From: Shewanella sp. AS1
GTDB taxonomy: Bacteria > Pseudomonadota > Gammaproteobacteria > Enterobacterales > Shewanellaceae
Direction of reading: 5' to 3'
Assembly: GCF_021412565.1 (NCBI RefSeq)
Contig: NZ_JAKCLJ010000001.1
Span: forward strand, 1 to 64,000
DNA length: 64,000 nucleotides
The position numbers and the translations under genes are program-made. The notes under the pieces were generated by a model. It worked only from the letters and a program-made list of their open reading frames with translations. It ran no database searches and was not told the origin of the DNA. This document shows, piece after piece, positions 8,461 through 17,484 of the stretch. Every line of letters begins with the position of its first letter. Position 1 is the stretch's first letter.

Positions 8461-9543
8461 TTGAAACCCTTTCCCAGAGCCGAAATCAGCGGTCATGCGC
8501 TGCAATCCAATTTAGCGCGCCTGCGCGAGCTTGCACCCAAGAGCAAGGTGATGGCTGTGGTCAAAGCCAACGGTTATGGCCATGGCTTACTGAATGTGGC
8601 CAAGTGTTTAACCACAGCCGATGGTTTTGGTCTGGCGCGTTTGGAAGAGGCGCTCGAACTACGAGCCGGTGGCGTCAAAACCAAATTGCTGCTGCTAGAA
8701 GGCTTCTTTCGCCAGAACGATCTCAATACCTTGGTCGAGCACGATATAGATACTGTGGTACATCATGAGTTTCAGATTGAGATGCTCGAATCGGCTAAGC
8801 TGAGCCAGCCTGTGACCGTGTGGATGAAAGTCGATTCCGGCATGCACAGGCTAGGTTTTAGCCTAGAGCAGTTTGCCGCTACCTATGCTCGCTTGCAGGC
8901 GTGTCCCAATGTGGCTAAGCCTATTAATCTAATGACCCATTTCGCCTGTGCCGATGAGCCGGATAATCCGGCCACTGCCGAGCAGACGGCGCGCTTTAAC
9001 CGACTGACGGCTAACCTGCCTGGCGAGCGCACCTTGGCCAACTCGGCAGGGGCACTCTATTGGCAGGAGACTCAGGCCGATTGGATCCGTCCCGGTATCG
9101 CCCTCTATGGTGTATCGCCCGTGGCGGGGGATCTTGGCCGCAATCATGGCCTGATGCCGGCCATGCAACTGATGTCGCAGCTGATAGCGGTGCGCCCCCA
9201 TAAGGCGGGGGACCCTGTGGGCTACGGCAGTTACTGGTATGCCAAGCAGGATACTCAGCTTGGGGTCGTGGCCATCGGCTATGGTGATGGTTATCCCCGT
9301 AATGCGCCGGAAGGCACGCCGGTATGGATCAACGGCCGTCTGGTGCCCGTGGTTGGCCGGGTGTCTATGGATATGTTAACCGTGGATCTGGGCGTGGATG
9401 CCACAGATGCCGTAGGCGACGATGTGATCTTGTGGGGCCAAGAGCTGCCCGTCGAAGAGGTGGCCGAACATATAGGCACCATAGCCTATGAGTTAGTCAC
9501 TAAGCTTACCCCAAGGGTTGCCGTCTGTTTTGAGTCTGCCTGA
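8461..9543 (+). CDS. alr: alanine racemase
   Basis: The 360-residue product is a fold-type III PLP enzyme that converts L-alanine to D-alanine for peptidoglycan. The PLP lysine is Lys35 in [10 protein letters not shown], and the second catalytic base is the tyrosine of VGYG (about residue 255). The C-terminal beta domain holds GYGDGYPR and GRVSMDM. Translation starts at TTG (8461) behind aaggttat; no in-frame ATG fits the family start better. The gene follows dnaB by 99 bases. Confidence 0.96.
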   Translation: MKPFPRAEISGHALQSNLARLRELAPKSKVMAVVKANGYGHGLLNVAKCLTTADGFGLARLEEALELRAGGVKTKLLLLEGFFRQNDLNTLVEHDIDTVVHHEFQIEMLESAKLSQPVTVWMKVDSGMHRLGFSLEQFAATYARLQACPNVAKPINLMTHFACADEPDNPATAEQTARFNRLTANLPGERTLANSAGALYWQETQADWIRPGIALYGVSPVAGDLGRNHGLMPAMQLMSQLIAVRPHKAGDPVGYGSYWYAKQDTQLGVVAIGYGDGYPRNAPEGTPVWINGRLVPVVGRVSMDMLTVDLGVDATDAVGDDVILWGQELPVEEVAEHIGTIAYELVTKLTPRVAVCFESA

Positions 9544-9644
9544 TTTTGTCGTTATCTCAGCCTTTGATTCCCACTCGGGGCGAAATTGCCTAAAATGCCT
9601 GTATGCCATTTTGAATCTCGCCCGCTAGACAAGTAGTTAAATTA

Positions 9645-10670
9645 ATGAATGTTACTGAAACTGGCGCCGCTCAATTGAATCCGAGCCCGTCACTTAACCG
9701 CACTTTCTCCATCGCGCCCATGCTCGACTGGACGGACAGACACTATCGTTTCTTCGCCCGGCTTATGTCACGCGAGGCGCTGCTCTATACCGAGATGGTG
9801 ACCACGGGCGCGATTATCCACGGTAAGGGCGATTATCTGGCCTATAACCAGGAGGAGCATCCGCTGGCGCTGCAACTGGGCGGTTCGAATCCGGCAGACT
9901 TGGCGACCTGCGCTAAGCTCGCCGCTGAGCGCGGTTATGATGAAGTGAATCTCAATGTGGGTTGCCCCTCAGATAGGGTGCAAAACGGTCGCTTCGGTGC
10001 CTGTTTGATGGCTGAGCCACAGCTGGTGGCTGAATGTGTCGATGCCATGAAGAGCGTGGTGGACATTCCTGTTACCGTTAAGACCCGTATCGGGATCGAC
10101 GATCAGGACAGTTATCAGTTTTTAACTCAGTTTATCGATACCGTCAGCGCGGCAGGCTGCGATACCTTTATCGTCCATGCCCGTAAGGCCTGGCTGCAGG
10201 GGTTGAGCCCGAAAGAGAACCGTGAGATCCCAGATCTGGATTACGAGCGTGTGTATCAGTTAAAGCGCGACTATCCCAATCTTAGTATCTCTATCAATGG
10301 CGGAGTCAAGTCTCTGGATGAGTGTGTGACTCACCTTAAGCAGCTCGATGGTGTGATGGTGGGGCGTGAGGCTTATCAGAATCCCTATATTTTGGCCAGC
10401 GTCGATCAGCAGTTGTGTGGCAGTTCGGCTCCGCTACTGAGCCGGGATGCTGTTTTAGAGAAAATGCTTCCTTATATAGAGAAACACCTTGAGCAGGGCG
10501 GCAGACTTAATCATATTACCCGCCATATCACAGGTTTATATCAGGGTGAGGTGGGTTCAAGAGCCTGGCGGCGTTATATCAGTGAAAATGCCCATCGACC
10601 TGGAGCTGGTATAGAGGTGGTTCGTCAGGCAAGAGCCAGCATGACACCAGTGTACATGTCATCAGAGTAA
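9645..10670 (+). CDS. dusA: tRNA-dihydrouridine(20/20a) synthase DusA
   Basis: The 341-residue flavoprotein reduces uridines 20 and 20a in the tRNA D-loop. It has the TIM-barrel start [17 protein letters not shown], the catalytic cysteine in [10 protein letters not shown] (Cys107), and the DusA-type C-terminal helical domain ([23 protein letters not shown]). About 20 residues precede the conserved start, so ATG at 9645 may not be the only start. It stands alone and ends before a terminator at 10732. Confidence 0.96.
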   Translation: MNVTETGAAQLNPSPSLNRTFSIAPMLDWTDRHYRFFARLMSREALLYTEMVTTGAIIHGKGDYLAYNQEEHPLALQLGGSNPADLATCAKLAAERGYDEVNLNVGCPSDRVQNGRFGACLMAEPQLVAECVDAMKSVVDIPVTVKTRIGIDDQDSYQFLTQFIDTVSAAGCDTFIVHARKAWLQGLSPKENREIPDLDYERVYQLKRDYPNLSISINGGVKSLDECVTHLKQLDGVMVGREAYQNPYILASVDQQLCGSSAPLLSRDAVLEKMLPYIEKHLEQGGRLNHITRHITGLYQGEVGSRAWRRYISENAHRPGAGIEVVRQARASMTPVYMSSE

Positions 10671-10731
10671 ATGTTTTTGAATCACGCTGTTGATTTATAA
10701 AGTGTTTATAACTGACTAAGCCTAAACAGAA

Positions 10732-10763
10732 TAAGCCTTCATCTTAGATTGAGGGCTTTTTTT
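10732..10763 (+). terminator. intrinsic terminator after dusA
   Basis: The stem AAGCCTTCA / TTGAGGGCTT (one wobble pair) is followed by seven T residues. Confidence 0.8.
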
Positions 10764-10793
10764 GTGATATTTTTTTGTACATTTACCTCAAAG

Positions 10794-10824
10794 TAGTGAA
10801 ATTCACCAGTGGGTGGTGAAATCA
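10794..10824 (+). promoter_or_regulatory. candidate enhancer (UAS) for a PspF-like sigma-54 activator
   Basis: Two overlapping dyads lie 100-130 bases upstream of the sigma-54 promoter: GTGAAATTCAC at 10796-10806 and TTCACC-N7-GGTGAA at 10802-10820. The leading TAGTGAAATT resembles, from memory, the TAGTG-AATT core of enteric PspF sites. The spacing is normal for a bacterial enhancer-binding protein. Confidence 0.5.
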
Positions 10825-10923
10825 GCTATCTCTGCTCTATTCTCTAGTCGCTAATTTCTCATTTTTTTACTGAGTTAAAATATTATCTAATATTAATCAA
10901 TTACTTATAATTTTATTTATAAG

Positions 10924-10940
10924 TTGGCACGTCCTTTGTA
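10924..10940 (+). promoter_or_regulatory. sigma-54 (RpoN) promoter
   Basis: TTGGCACGTCCTTTGTA has the -24 element TTGGCAC and the -12 element TTGT, with GG and GT ten bases apart. Only the last base of the usual GC differs. It lies 44 bases before the start codon of the gene at 10984. Confidence 0.75.
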
Positions 10941-10983
10941 TTTACCTTAATTGTCTTGAATCGGAAATTTAAAGGACAACCTC

Positions 10984-11274
10984 ATGAACAAGCTAGTTAA
11001 GGTATCTATGGTAGCCGCTTTGTTGTTAGGTAGTAGTGCAGGAGCGAATGCCGACGAATTTATTCCTTCGAATATCAGTGCCACCCTTGAGCGTCATTTA
11101 GCAGCGCAGATGCAGGAGATGTTGAAAACTGCGCAGCAGGAGCTGAGCCTGTCACTGCAAGCCCAATTGTCTGAGTCGCTGTTTGACAGCAATATGGAAG
11201 CCAGCATGATCGCAGCCGAAGAGGACACTTCGGTAGACAAGCAAGTGGTTAACAGCGCACTGGTAAAAGAGTAA
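10984..11274 (+). CDS. small exported helical protein, unknown function, sigma-54 operon gene 1
   Basis: The 96-residue product has a clear signal peptide (MNKLVKVSMVAALLLGSSAGANA, cleavage near residue 23). The mature part is a short amphipathic helix rich in Gln, Glu, Leu and Ala (residues 33-68) with a disordered acidic tail. I do not recognise a family. Ribosome binding site aaaggacaacctc fits. It is first in a three-gene unit: its stop overlaps the start of a 35-residue membrane peptide, and a PspC-domain gene follows. The context suggests a role in envelope stress; that is inference. Confidence 0.75.
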   Translation: MNKLVKVSMVAALLLGSSAGANADEFIPSNISATLERHLAAQMQEMLKTAQQELSLSLQAQLSESLFDSNMEASMIAAEEDTSVDKQVVNSALVKE

Positions 11275-11381
11275 TGGCAGTTTATCTAATTGAATTGGCT
11301 GCAATATTATTACTCCCGGTACTGAGCTTCGCGCTGTTTGCGCTACTGGTCAGCTCCCTGAGACTGGATAAGGTACTGTGA
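11274..11381 (+). CDS. 35-residue single-span membrane peptide
   Basis: This very short gene (MAVYLIELAAILLLPVLSFA...) shares the TAATG overlap with the preceding stop, so translation is coupled. Almost the whole peptide is one membrane helix (residues 3-27), ending with the basic SLRLDKVL tail. It is too short for a normal gene caller. Placement between an exported protein and PspC recalls the small membrane partners of Psp systems (such as PspB or PspG), but no sequence similarity is visible to me. Confidence 0.6.
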   Translation: MAVYLIELAAILLLPVLSFALFALLVSSLRLDKVL

Positions 11382-11477
11382 ATTGTACCGCCTTATTAGA
11401 CTCGGGAGTGCAGAATGCTAACCCGGACTTTACCCTTGTAGCAGTAGATTAGATGATTATTTTGATAGGAGAGAGTC

Positions 11478-11684
11478 ATGAAATTTGAGCAGATGAGTGC
11501 AAGATTAAAGCGTCGCCCGCGGATTGTCTGTGGTGTCGCCGCGACCATGGCCGACAAGTTTGACTGGTCATGCTTCTGGACTCGCATCGTGTGGGCGCTT
11601 GCTATCATAATGAACCCGGCGATGAGCCTGCTGGTTTATTTTGTGCTGGCACTGCTGTTGCCTAAATGGAACGCCCAATATTAG
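11478..11684 (+). CDS. PspC-domain membrane protein (minimal form)
   Basis: The 68-residue protein contains a complete PspC domain: RRPRIVCGVAATMADKFDW (residues about 12-30) followed by WTRIVWAL and a membrane hairpin ending in LPKW. Family members sense or transmit inner-membrane stress in the phage-shock response. Full-length PspC is about 120 residues; this copy lacks the cytoplasmic C-terminal part. A strong ribosome binding site (taggagagag) precedes the ATG. A 96-base gap separates it from the 35-residue peptide gene. Likely transcribed from the sigma-54 promoter at 10924. Confidence 0.85.
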   Translation: MKFEQMSARLKRRPRIVCGVAATMADKFDWSCFWTRIVWALAIIMNPAMSLLVYFVLALLLPKWNAQY

Positions 11685-11729
11685 CAGCAAGCCGATTAAC
11701 ATCAGCTTGCTGCCAGGATTGAAATCAGT

Positions 11730-12467
11730 TTAGCGACTCAAGAAAGCATGGAATTTGGCTTTGGCTTCATCACTTTGCAAACGGACGGCAAACTCTTTTA
11801 ATTCAGCCTGCATCTGGGCCCGCAACGCTTCTTTATCGTGTCGCATCAGGCGGCGACTGGCCTGCAAGGCTTGCGGTGCTTGTTTCGCCAATTTAATGGC
11901 TTGATTGAGCGCATAGGTTTCCAGCTTCTCAACTTCAATAATGCGATTGACCATGCGCATCTTATAGGCCTCATCGCTTGAGAACACCTCTCCTAACAGT
12001 AAGAGTTCGGCGGCCTTGTGGGGGCCGACTAAACGGCTGAGCAACATACTGGAGCCAGCTTCAGGCACTAAAGCCAGATTCACAAAGGGCAGCTGGAACT
12101 GAGCATCGGGCGCGGCATAAATTAGATCGCAATGGAAAAGTAAGGTTGTGCCTATGCCTATGGCGGGTCCGCTGACCGCTGCGACTATGGGTTTGTTAAG
12201 ATCGAGTAAGGTAAAAAGAAACTGAAATGCAGGATGTTGCGGACCTAAATTACTATTTTTTAAAAAGTCAGAAACATCATTTCCAGAAGTAAAACAATCA
12301 GTTTGTCCTTTAATCACAAAGGCATGAATTCCGTTGTCCCTCTCACCCTGGATAAGGTATTCTGTCAGGTGTGAATACATCTCGAGGTTAAGTGCGTTGC
12401 GTTTTTCTGGTCGATTAAGGGTGATGATGCGTACGCCTTGGTGATCTCGAATTTGAATACTACTCAT
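11730..12467 (-). CDS. enoyl-CoA hydratase/isomerase family protein
   Basis: The 245-residue protein has the crotonase fold: an oxyanion-hole segment ALNLEMYSHL near residues 24-33, SGNDVSDF near 62-69, and the second loop AVSGPAIGIGTTLLFHCDL (residues about 98-116). The glutamate of bona fide hydratases is present in VPEAGSSMLL. It acts on acyl-CoA thioesters, but substrate and pathway cannot be read from the sequence. It is a single gene, back to back with the PCuAC gene, and not next to beta-oxidation partners. Confidence 0.88.
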   Translation of the reverse strand: MSSIQIRDHQGVRIITLNRPEKRNALNLEMYSHLTEYLIQGERDNGIHAFVIKGQTDCFTSGNDVSDFLKNSNLGPQHPAFQFLFTLLDLNKPIVAAVSGPAIGIGTTLLFHCDLIYAAPDAQFQLPFVNLALVPEAGSSMLLSRLVGPHKAAELLLLGEVFSSDEAYKMRMVNRIIEVEKLETYALNQAIKLAKQAPQALQASRRLMRHDKEALRAQMQAELKEFAVRLQSDEAKAKFHAFLSR

Positions 12468-12518
12468 AGGTTAGCTGTCCTTACCAATGGCCGGTGAGAA
12501 TAAAGGGAGTTTAAGACA

Positions 12519-12986
12519 TTGAAACAAATATTCAAACATGTGTTTAATTTCGTATTGCTATCATGCACCTCATTCACTGCCTTGGCAAATGTGATGTTAG
12601 TGGATGGCTATGTCAGAGCCATGCCGCCAAGTGTCCCCAACACAGCTGCCTACTTTACCTTGATGAACCATGGCGCTGCACTAAAACTTATTGGCGTGAA
12701 CACCTCAGTTGCCCGTGAGGCGCAGCTGCATACTGTGATTGAGGAAGACGGTGTGGTCAAAATGCGCCAGCAAGAGAGTTTTGCCATCGCCGAACATGGC
12801 AATTTACAACTGATGCCGGCTGGGGAGCATGTGATGCTGCTTGGCTTAAATAAGCCGCTTGAGATTGGCGCTAAAGTGGATTTAACCTTAAAGTTTGATG
12901 ATGGCAGTCAACAAGTGATCAGTCTGCCAGTGAGCGCGCAAACCATGGCAAACCAAGATGAGAAGATGGAACATCATCAGCATTAA
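12519..12986 (+). CDS. periplasmic copper chaperone PCu(A)C
   Basis: The 155-residue protein has a signal peptide (FKHVFNFVLLSCTSFTALA) and the PCuAC domain. The Cu(I) motif H-X10-M-X21-H-X-M is exact: His in LHTVIEE, Met in VKMRQ, then EHVM. A His/Met-rich tail (DEKMEHHQH) may add copper binding. These proteins deliver copper to the CuA or CuB site of cytochrome oxidase. Start is TTG at 12519 with GGGAG upstream. DUF2333 follows 12 bases later, so the two are probably co-transcribed. Confidence 0.9.
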   Translation: MKQIFKHVFNFVLLSCTSFTALANVMLVDGYVRAMPPSVPNTAAYFTLMNHGAALKLIGVNTSVAREAQLHTVIEEDGVVKMRQQESFAIAEHGNLQLMPAGEHVMLLGLNKPLEIGAKVDLTLKFDDGSQQVISLPVSAQTMANQDEKMEHHQH

Positions 12987-12998
12987 TGGAGTAGATAT

Positions 12999-13970
12999 AT
13001 GCAGATAACCTGGAAGCGGGGCGCCCTTGTCGCCCTTATCGTGCTATTTATCGGCTATCTTGTCAGTGTCTGGTGGAGCGTCGAGCCGGATCAGCTTAAG
13101 CCGCAGCAGCTGGAGAGCAGTGCTGGCAAACAAGTGGTGGGTTATGCAACCACCAGCTCATTGATTCTAACGATAGAAACTCTGCTGGATAAAAACGGCG
13201 GCTGGCTATCCAACGACATCATGCCGCCCTCTCTGCTTATGGATAATATGCCGGCATTCGAATTTGGTGCAATTGAGCAGGCGCGGGATCTCGCCTTGAT
13301 CATGCGTAAAGAGTTCAGCCGTTCCCAGTCACAGTCCACCGCAGACAAAGATCTGCTGGCGGCACATTCAAAGCTTAATATCGAGCACACCAGCTGGCTG
13401 GTGCCCAGCGCCGAGAGTGAATACCGTGATGCGATTAAGCTGCTCAAAGTGTATCGAGCAAAAATCGCCGACAGCAATAATCCAGATGCGCAGTTTTATG
13501 CCCGTGCCGATAACCTCAATGAGTGGCTTAAAGAGGTGCAGAAACGCTTGGGCAGTATGTCGCAACGTCTGTCGGCGAGTGTGGGGCAGGAGCGATTAAA
13601 TACCGATCTGGCCGGTGAAACCGAAGCCAGTCAGTCAACCCCTGGTCTGAGAAGCACAGAGATCAAAACCGGCTGGTGGCAAATTGATGATGTCTTCTAC
13701 GAAACCCGTGGTGCCACCTGGGCCTTGTTGAATTTTATGAAGGCAATCGAAGTCGATTTTGCCGATGTGCTGAAAAAGAAGAATGCTGAAGTGAGCCTGC
13801 AACAGATCATCCGTGAACTGGAAGAGACTCAACAAGCGGTCTGGAGCCCTATGATCTTAAATGGATCTGGATTTGGTATTGTGGCCAATCACTCTCTGGT
13901 GATGGCAAATTATATTTCTCGCGCGAATGCTGCGGTGATAGATCTTACTAACTTATTGACTCAAGGTTAA
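12999..13970 (+). CDS. DUF2333 family membrane-anchored protein
   Basis: The 323-residue protein has one N-terminal membrane anchor (residues 8-27, GALVALIVLFIGYLVSVWW). A long periplasmic, mostly helical domain of the DUF2333 family follows, including WLSNDIMPPSLLMDNMPAFEFG (about residues 67-88) split across the family signature. No function is established. It sits between the copper chaperone and an outer-membrane barrel gene with only 3 bases to the next start, so these three genes form an operon. Confidence 0.88.
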   Translation: MQITWKRGALVALIVLFIGYLVSVWWSVEPDQLKPQQLESSAGKQVVGYATTSSLILTIETLLDKNGGWLSNDIMPPSLLMDNMPAFEFGAIEQARDLALIMRKEFSRSQSQSTADKDLLAAHSKLNIEHTSWLVPSAESEYRDAIKLLKVYRAKIADSNNPDAQFYARADNLNEWLKEVQKRLGSMSQRLSASVGQERLNTDLAGETEASQSTPGLRSTEIKTGWWQIDDVFYETRGATWALLNFMKAIEVDFADVLKKKNAEVSLQQIIRELEETQQAVWSPMILNGSGFGIVANHSLVMANYISRANAAVIDLTNLLTQG

Positions 13971-13973
13971 CTT

Positions 13974-14717
13974 ATGAAAAAAACACTACTTGTATGTGCA
14001 ATGCTAGGTTCTCTGGCAGCGACGTCCGCTCAGGCAGCGACCTTAGTCGGATTCAAACTGGGTGGCGATTACTGGAATGCCGATACCAGTGGTACTTTTG
14101 CGGAAAAGGGACAGAGCCAGCAAGATTTTGATTATGATTCATCCTGGCAAGGCAGTATATGGGTTGCGGTTGAGCATCCTATCCCTTTCGTGCCTAATCT
14201 TAAGATCCGTGAAAACCGTATTGAGGCCGATGGCGATGCTACCCTGACAGGTGGTTGGGACTTCAATGGCAACACCTTCAGCGCTGGGGATATAAGCTCG
14301 TCGGTAGATCTGAGCAATACCGATTTTGTGTTGTATTACGAGATCTTAGACAATGATGTAGTGTCACTGGATATCGGTGCATCTTACAAGTTGTTCCATG
14401 GTTCATATCGCGTTGCCGATGCAGGTCATCCTGAAACCAAAGATCTTAGTAGTGGTGTGACTATGGCTTATGCCAACGCCGAAGTCGGCCTGCCTCTGAC
14501 TGGCTTGTTTGGTTTTGCCGACGTGATGCTAGGCTTAGATGAGAGCAGTGTTTACGACTATTCATTGGGCTTAGGCTGGCAGTTTGATGGTCTGGCCTTA
14601 GATACTCGGGTACGTCTGGGCTACCGTGACTTTAACTTCGATGTGAACAACTTCGATGGCATTACAGCTAATAATGAATTCAAGGGCGTCTTCCTTGGTG
14701 CTGAAGTGGTATTTTAA
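13974..14717 (+). CDS. TIGR04219 family outer-membrane beta-barrel protein
   Basis: The 247-residue product has a signal peptide (MKKTLLVCAMLGSLAATSAQA). Its beta-strand-rich sequence ends in phenylalanine (AEVVF), as outer-membrane barrels do. The pattern VGFKLGGDYWNAD near residues 24-36 and NLKIRENRIEADG fits TIGR04219, a family seen in marine gammaproteobacteria and of unknown role. The gene begins 3 bases after DUF2333 and ends at a shared terminator. Confidence 0.87.
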   Translation: MKKTLLVCAMLGSLAATSAQAATLVGFKLGGDYWNADTSGTFAEKGQSQQDFDYDSSWQGSIWVAVEHPIPFVPNLKIRENRIEADGDATLTGGWDFNGNTFSAGDISSSVDLSNTDFVLYYEILDNDVVSLDIGASYKLFHGSYRVADAGHPETKDLSSGVTMAYANAEVGLPLTGLFGFADVMLGLDESSVYDYSLGLGWQFDGLALDTRVRLGYRDFNFDVNNFDGITANNEFKGVFLGAEVVF

Positions 14718-14733
14718 GGGTTAACTTAGTAAT

Positions 14734-14763
14734 AAAAAACCGCCATTAAGGCGGTTTTTTATT
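14734..14763. terminator. bidirectional intrinsic terminator between the barrel gene and tolC
   Basis: AAAAAACCGCC-attaa-GGCGGTTTTTT is symmetric, with an A-run before and a T-run after the stem. It serves the plus-strand operon and the converging tolC. Confidence 0.93.
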
Positions 14764-14782
14764 GTTTAATCAATAAAATAGG

Positions 14783-16108
14783 TTACTGAGTGACTTCCGG
14801 TGTTTTAAGGCCATTGTTGATGGCGATAACATCATCTTCGTTCAGGGTGCCGGCCGCTTGTTTCAGCGCCAGGATAGAGTTGATGTAGCCATAACGGGCA
14901 TTAGACAGCTGACGCTTAGAGTCGTAGAGATCTCTTGTACGGTTAAGTACGTCAACGATAGTACGAGTACCCACTTCAAAACCAGCCTGAGTAGCCTTCA
15001 GTGCACTCTCAGATGAGATTACCGATTGCTCGTAAGCACGAATCGAACTGATAGATGCGCCGACGTTGTTGAAGTTGTTGCGTACATCCTTAACCACTTT
15101 GCGGTAGGTCTGCTCCATCTTCTCGCTGGCTTCAACATATTGGTATTGCGCCTGATTGACTTTTGAACTGACCTTAAAGCCTTCGAAGATAGGAATGCTG
15201 AGGGTCAGGCCAACATTGGCGTTATCGAAATCATCCAGGCTGCCAGTTTCATCTTGTTGCTGCAAGTTGGTGGTGTAACCTGCATTGAGATTCAGCGAAG
15301 GCATATGTCCCGCTTTATAGAGCGAGATGGTTTTCTGGGCAATATCTTTACCAATGCGAGTGGTCAACAGATCCACACTGTTGGTCTCTGCCATCTTGAT
15401 CCACTCGGTTGGCTGGGCTGGCGCCGGTGTTGCCGCCGAGAAACGCTCAGTATCCAGTACGTTGAGCGAACTGTGCTCAAGCCCCGTGATCTCGCGCAGT
15501 GCTTCGTAGCTGTTGGTCAGCTCATTTTCAGCCAGAATCTCAGAGGCGCGTGCCAGGTCGTATTGAGCCTGTGCTTCATGCACATCTGTGATGGCGGTTA
15601 GTCCCACGGCAAAACGCTGTTTAGTCTGTTCCAATTGGCGTTCGATGGCGCGCTTTTCGGCGCCTTTAAATTCGTAATTATCTTTAGCAGATAACACATC
15701 GAAATAGGCATTGGTCACGCGGATGATCAATGCTTGCAGTGACGAGGCGTAAGTGGCATCGGCTTGAGAAGCGGCCAGTTCGGCTAAGTCTAAGCCGACC
15801 CAAGCACTGTGATCGTACACCACTTGATTAAGTGATACGCCAGCATTTAAGCCTTGGTTATAGGTATCCTGATCGACATTCGACCAGCTTTTGCCATAAC
15901 CAACACTGGCACTGATAGTCGGTAGGAGTGGGGCGCGATTTTCTTCAATCTGCTCATAAAGTCTATCGCGTTGAGATTGCGCTTGCAGGGCAACGGGATC
16001 ATTGGTGAGCGCTTGTTGGTATATCTGAAGTAGATCGTCGGCGTGAACGACTGAACTGGCGGCCGCAAGAGTCAAGGCTGCACAGAGCGTGCTGATCTTA
16101 AATTTCAT
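14783..16108 (-). CDS. tolC: outer-membrane efflux channel TolC
   Basis: The 441-residue protein starts MKFKISTLCAALTLAAASSVVHA, a signal peptide, behind aggacaggta. The frame is open 11 codons further upstream, but the extra part lacks signal-peptide character. Two outer-membrane efflux repeats follow (about residues 30-215 and 235-425), rich in helical coiled coil. TolC forms the trimeric exit duct for tripartite drug pumps and type I secretion. It is divergent from nudF, as in E. coli, with about 290 bases of shared regulatory DNA. Confidence 0.95.
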   Translation of the reverse strand: MKFKISTLCAALTLAAASSVVHADDLLQIYQQALTNDPVALQAQSQRDRLYEQIEENRAPLLPTISASVGYGKSWSNVDQDTYNQGLNAGVSLNQVVYDHSAWVGLDLAELAASQADATYASSLQALIIRVTNAYFDVLSAKDNYEFKGAEKRAIERQLEQTKQRFAVGLTAITDVHEAQAQYDLARASEILAENELTNSYEALREITGLEHSSLNVLDTERFSAATPAPAQPTEWIKMAETNSVDLLTTRIGKDIAQKTISLYKAGHMPSLNLNAGYTTNLQQQDETGSLDDFDNANVGLTLSIPIFEGFKVSSKVNQAQYQYVEASEKMEQTYRKVVKDVRNNFNNVGASISSIRAYEQSVISSESALKATQAGFEVGTRTIVDVLNRTRDLYDSKRQLSNARYGYINSILALKQAAGTLNEDDVIAINNGLKTPEVTQ

Positions 16109-16398
16109 TACCTGTCCTTTTTTAGACATAAATTCCCCCATGCGTGGAGCAATTTACTTAATAACATTAGTGATGCTTTACTGTTATTTTTCCGTAAAGC
16201 GGTTTGCGCTTCCCGACGCTTCCCGATACATCTAAACTTGTAGAGTTAAGATATTAAGAAATTAACCAATTTTAAGTCAACTCCGAAGTGTAACAGTTTT
16301 TGATTTTATGTCTGCAATTTTTAGCCACTAGCATGCTATATTTGATCGTTTCTATTCTTTAATCACTATCGGCCAATAGGGCTGCGAGAAATTAAGCT

Positions 16399-17001
16399 AT
16401 GAAGCAAAAATTCACCCGTGCGGATGTTGAGATGCTCAGCCAACGCACCTTATATAAAGGCTTCTTCTGCTTGGATGAGTATCGCTTTAAGCATCGCCTG
16501 TTTGCCGGGGGCTGGAGCGAGGAGATCACCCGAGAGGTGTTTGAGCGTGGCCATGCCGTGGTGGTCTTGCCTTACGATCCTGTCACCGACCAAGTCGTGT
16601 TAATCGAGCAGATCCGTATTCCCGTGTTTGGCGCCGACCAGCATCCTTGGTTGCTGGAGCTAGTGGCAGGTATGATAGAAGAGAATGAAACAGCACAGCA
16701 GGTTGCCGAGCGTGAGCTTAAAGAGGAGGCGGGGCTGACTGCTCGGAAAATCGAGCATATCAGTCGTTATTTCTCCAGTCCCGGAGGGACCAGCGAGCGA
16801 TTTGAGTTTTTCTGGGCGCAGGTGGATGCATCTGATGCCGGTGGTATTTATGGTTTAATTGATGAGCATGAAGATATCAAGGTGCATGTGGTGCCCAGAG
16901 AGGAAGCTTATCAGGCGGTATGTGATGGCGTGATAAATAATGCGTCCACTGTGATTGGCTTGCAGTGGTTACAACTCAACTACCCCAGGTTAAGAGTCTA
17001 G
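16399..17001 (+). CDS. nudF: ADP-ribose pyrophosphatase
   Basis: The 200-residue Nudix hydrolase has an exact Nudix box, G-X5-E-X7-REL-X-EE-X-GL, at about residues 91-113 (GMIEENE...RELKEEAGL). It also has the NudF-type loop SSPGGTSERFE after it. It hydrolyses ADP-ribose to AMP and ribose 5-phosphate in the cytosol. It is first in the conserved string nudF-yqiB-cpdA-yqiA-parE, divergent from tolC. Confidence 0.96.
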   Translation: MKQKFTRADVEMLSQRTLYKGFFCLDEYRFKHRLFAGGWSEEITREVFERGHAVVVLPYDPVTDQVVLIEQIRIPVFGADQHPWLLELVAGMIEENETAQQVAERELKEEAGLTARKIEHISRYFSSPGGTSERFEFFWAQVDASDAGGIYGLIDEHEDIKVHVVPREEAYQAVCDGVINNASTVIGLQWLQLNYPRLRV

Positions 17002-17028
17002 ATGGTGAGTAACTTAAGAGCATAGATA

Positions 17029-17475
17029 GTGACAGCGACCCTTAATAGAAAAAATGACCAATACCGAGTGAATGTGAGTCAGTTTTTGGCTCTCTGTTCA
17101 CGAAATTATGTCAATATCTTGCGCTGGTTACCCCTAGGATGCGAGCAGGGGCAGAGTTGGCAGATAAAAGGTGATTTTGGCTGTTTAGATGTGATTTTGC
17201 TTGAAAACACTCAATATACACAATTAATTGAGATCTCCAGAGCAGTAAATAGATCGCAATTCGTTGATACCCCTAAAGTTGTAGTTCGAGTTTACCATGA
17301 CGCTAAATTAGCAGAAGTGTTAACCAGTCGACAGATTTACCGTCTTAAAGCAGTTTATGATTACCCTAATATACGTATGTATCATAGAGATGAAAAGTAT
17401 CAGGTGAATGCTTTTCTTGAAGAGTTACTTAAGATTGACAACCATACTCGAGTCGTTTGTCAGTCAGAATACTAG
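17029..17475 (+). CDS. yqiB: DUF1249 family protein YqiB
   Basis: The 148-residue protein matches YqiB in family features (YVNILRWLP near residues 24-32; RYHDAK-like RVYHDAKLAEV; YPNIRMYHRDEKYQVN) and in position between nudF and cpdA. Function is not known. Start is GTG at 17029, giving the usual length; no better ATG exists. The next start lies 9 bases after the stop, so the genes are one operon. Confidence 0.92.
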   Translation: MTATLNRKNDQYRVNVSQFLALCSRNYVNILRWLPLGCEQGQSWQIKGDFGCLDVILLENTQYTQLIEISRAVNRSQFVDTPKVVVRVYHDAKLAEVLTSRQIYRLKAVYDYPNIRMYHRDEKYQVNAFLEELLKIDNHTRVVCQSEY

Positions 17476-17484
17476 GGATTTAAT

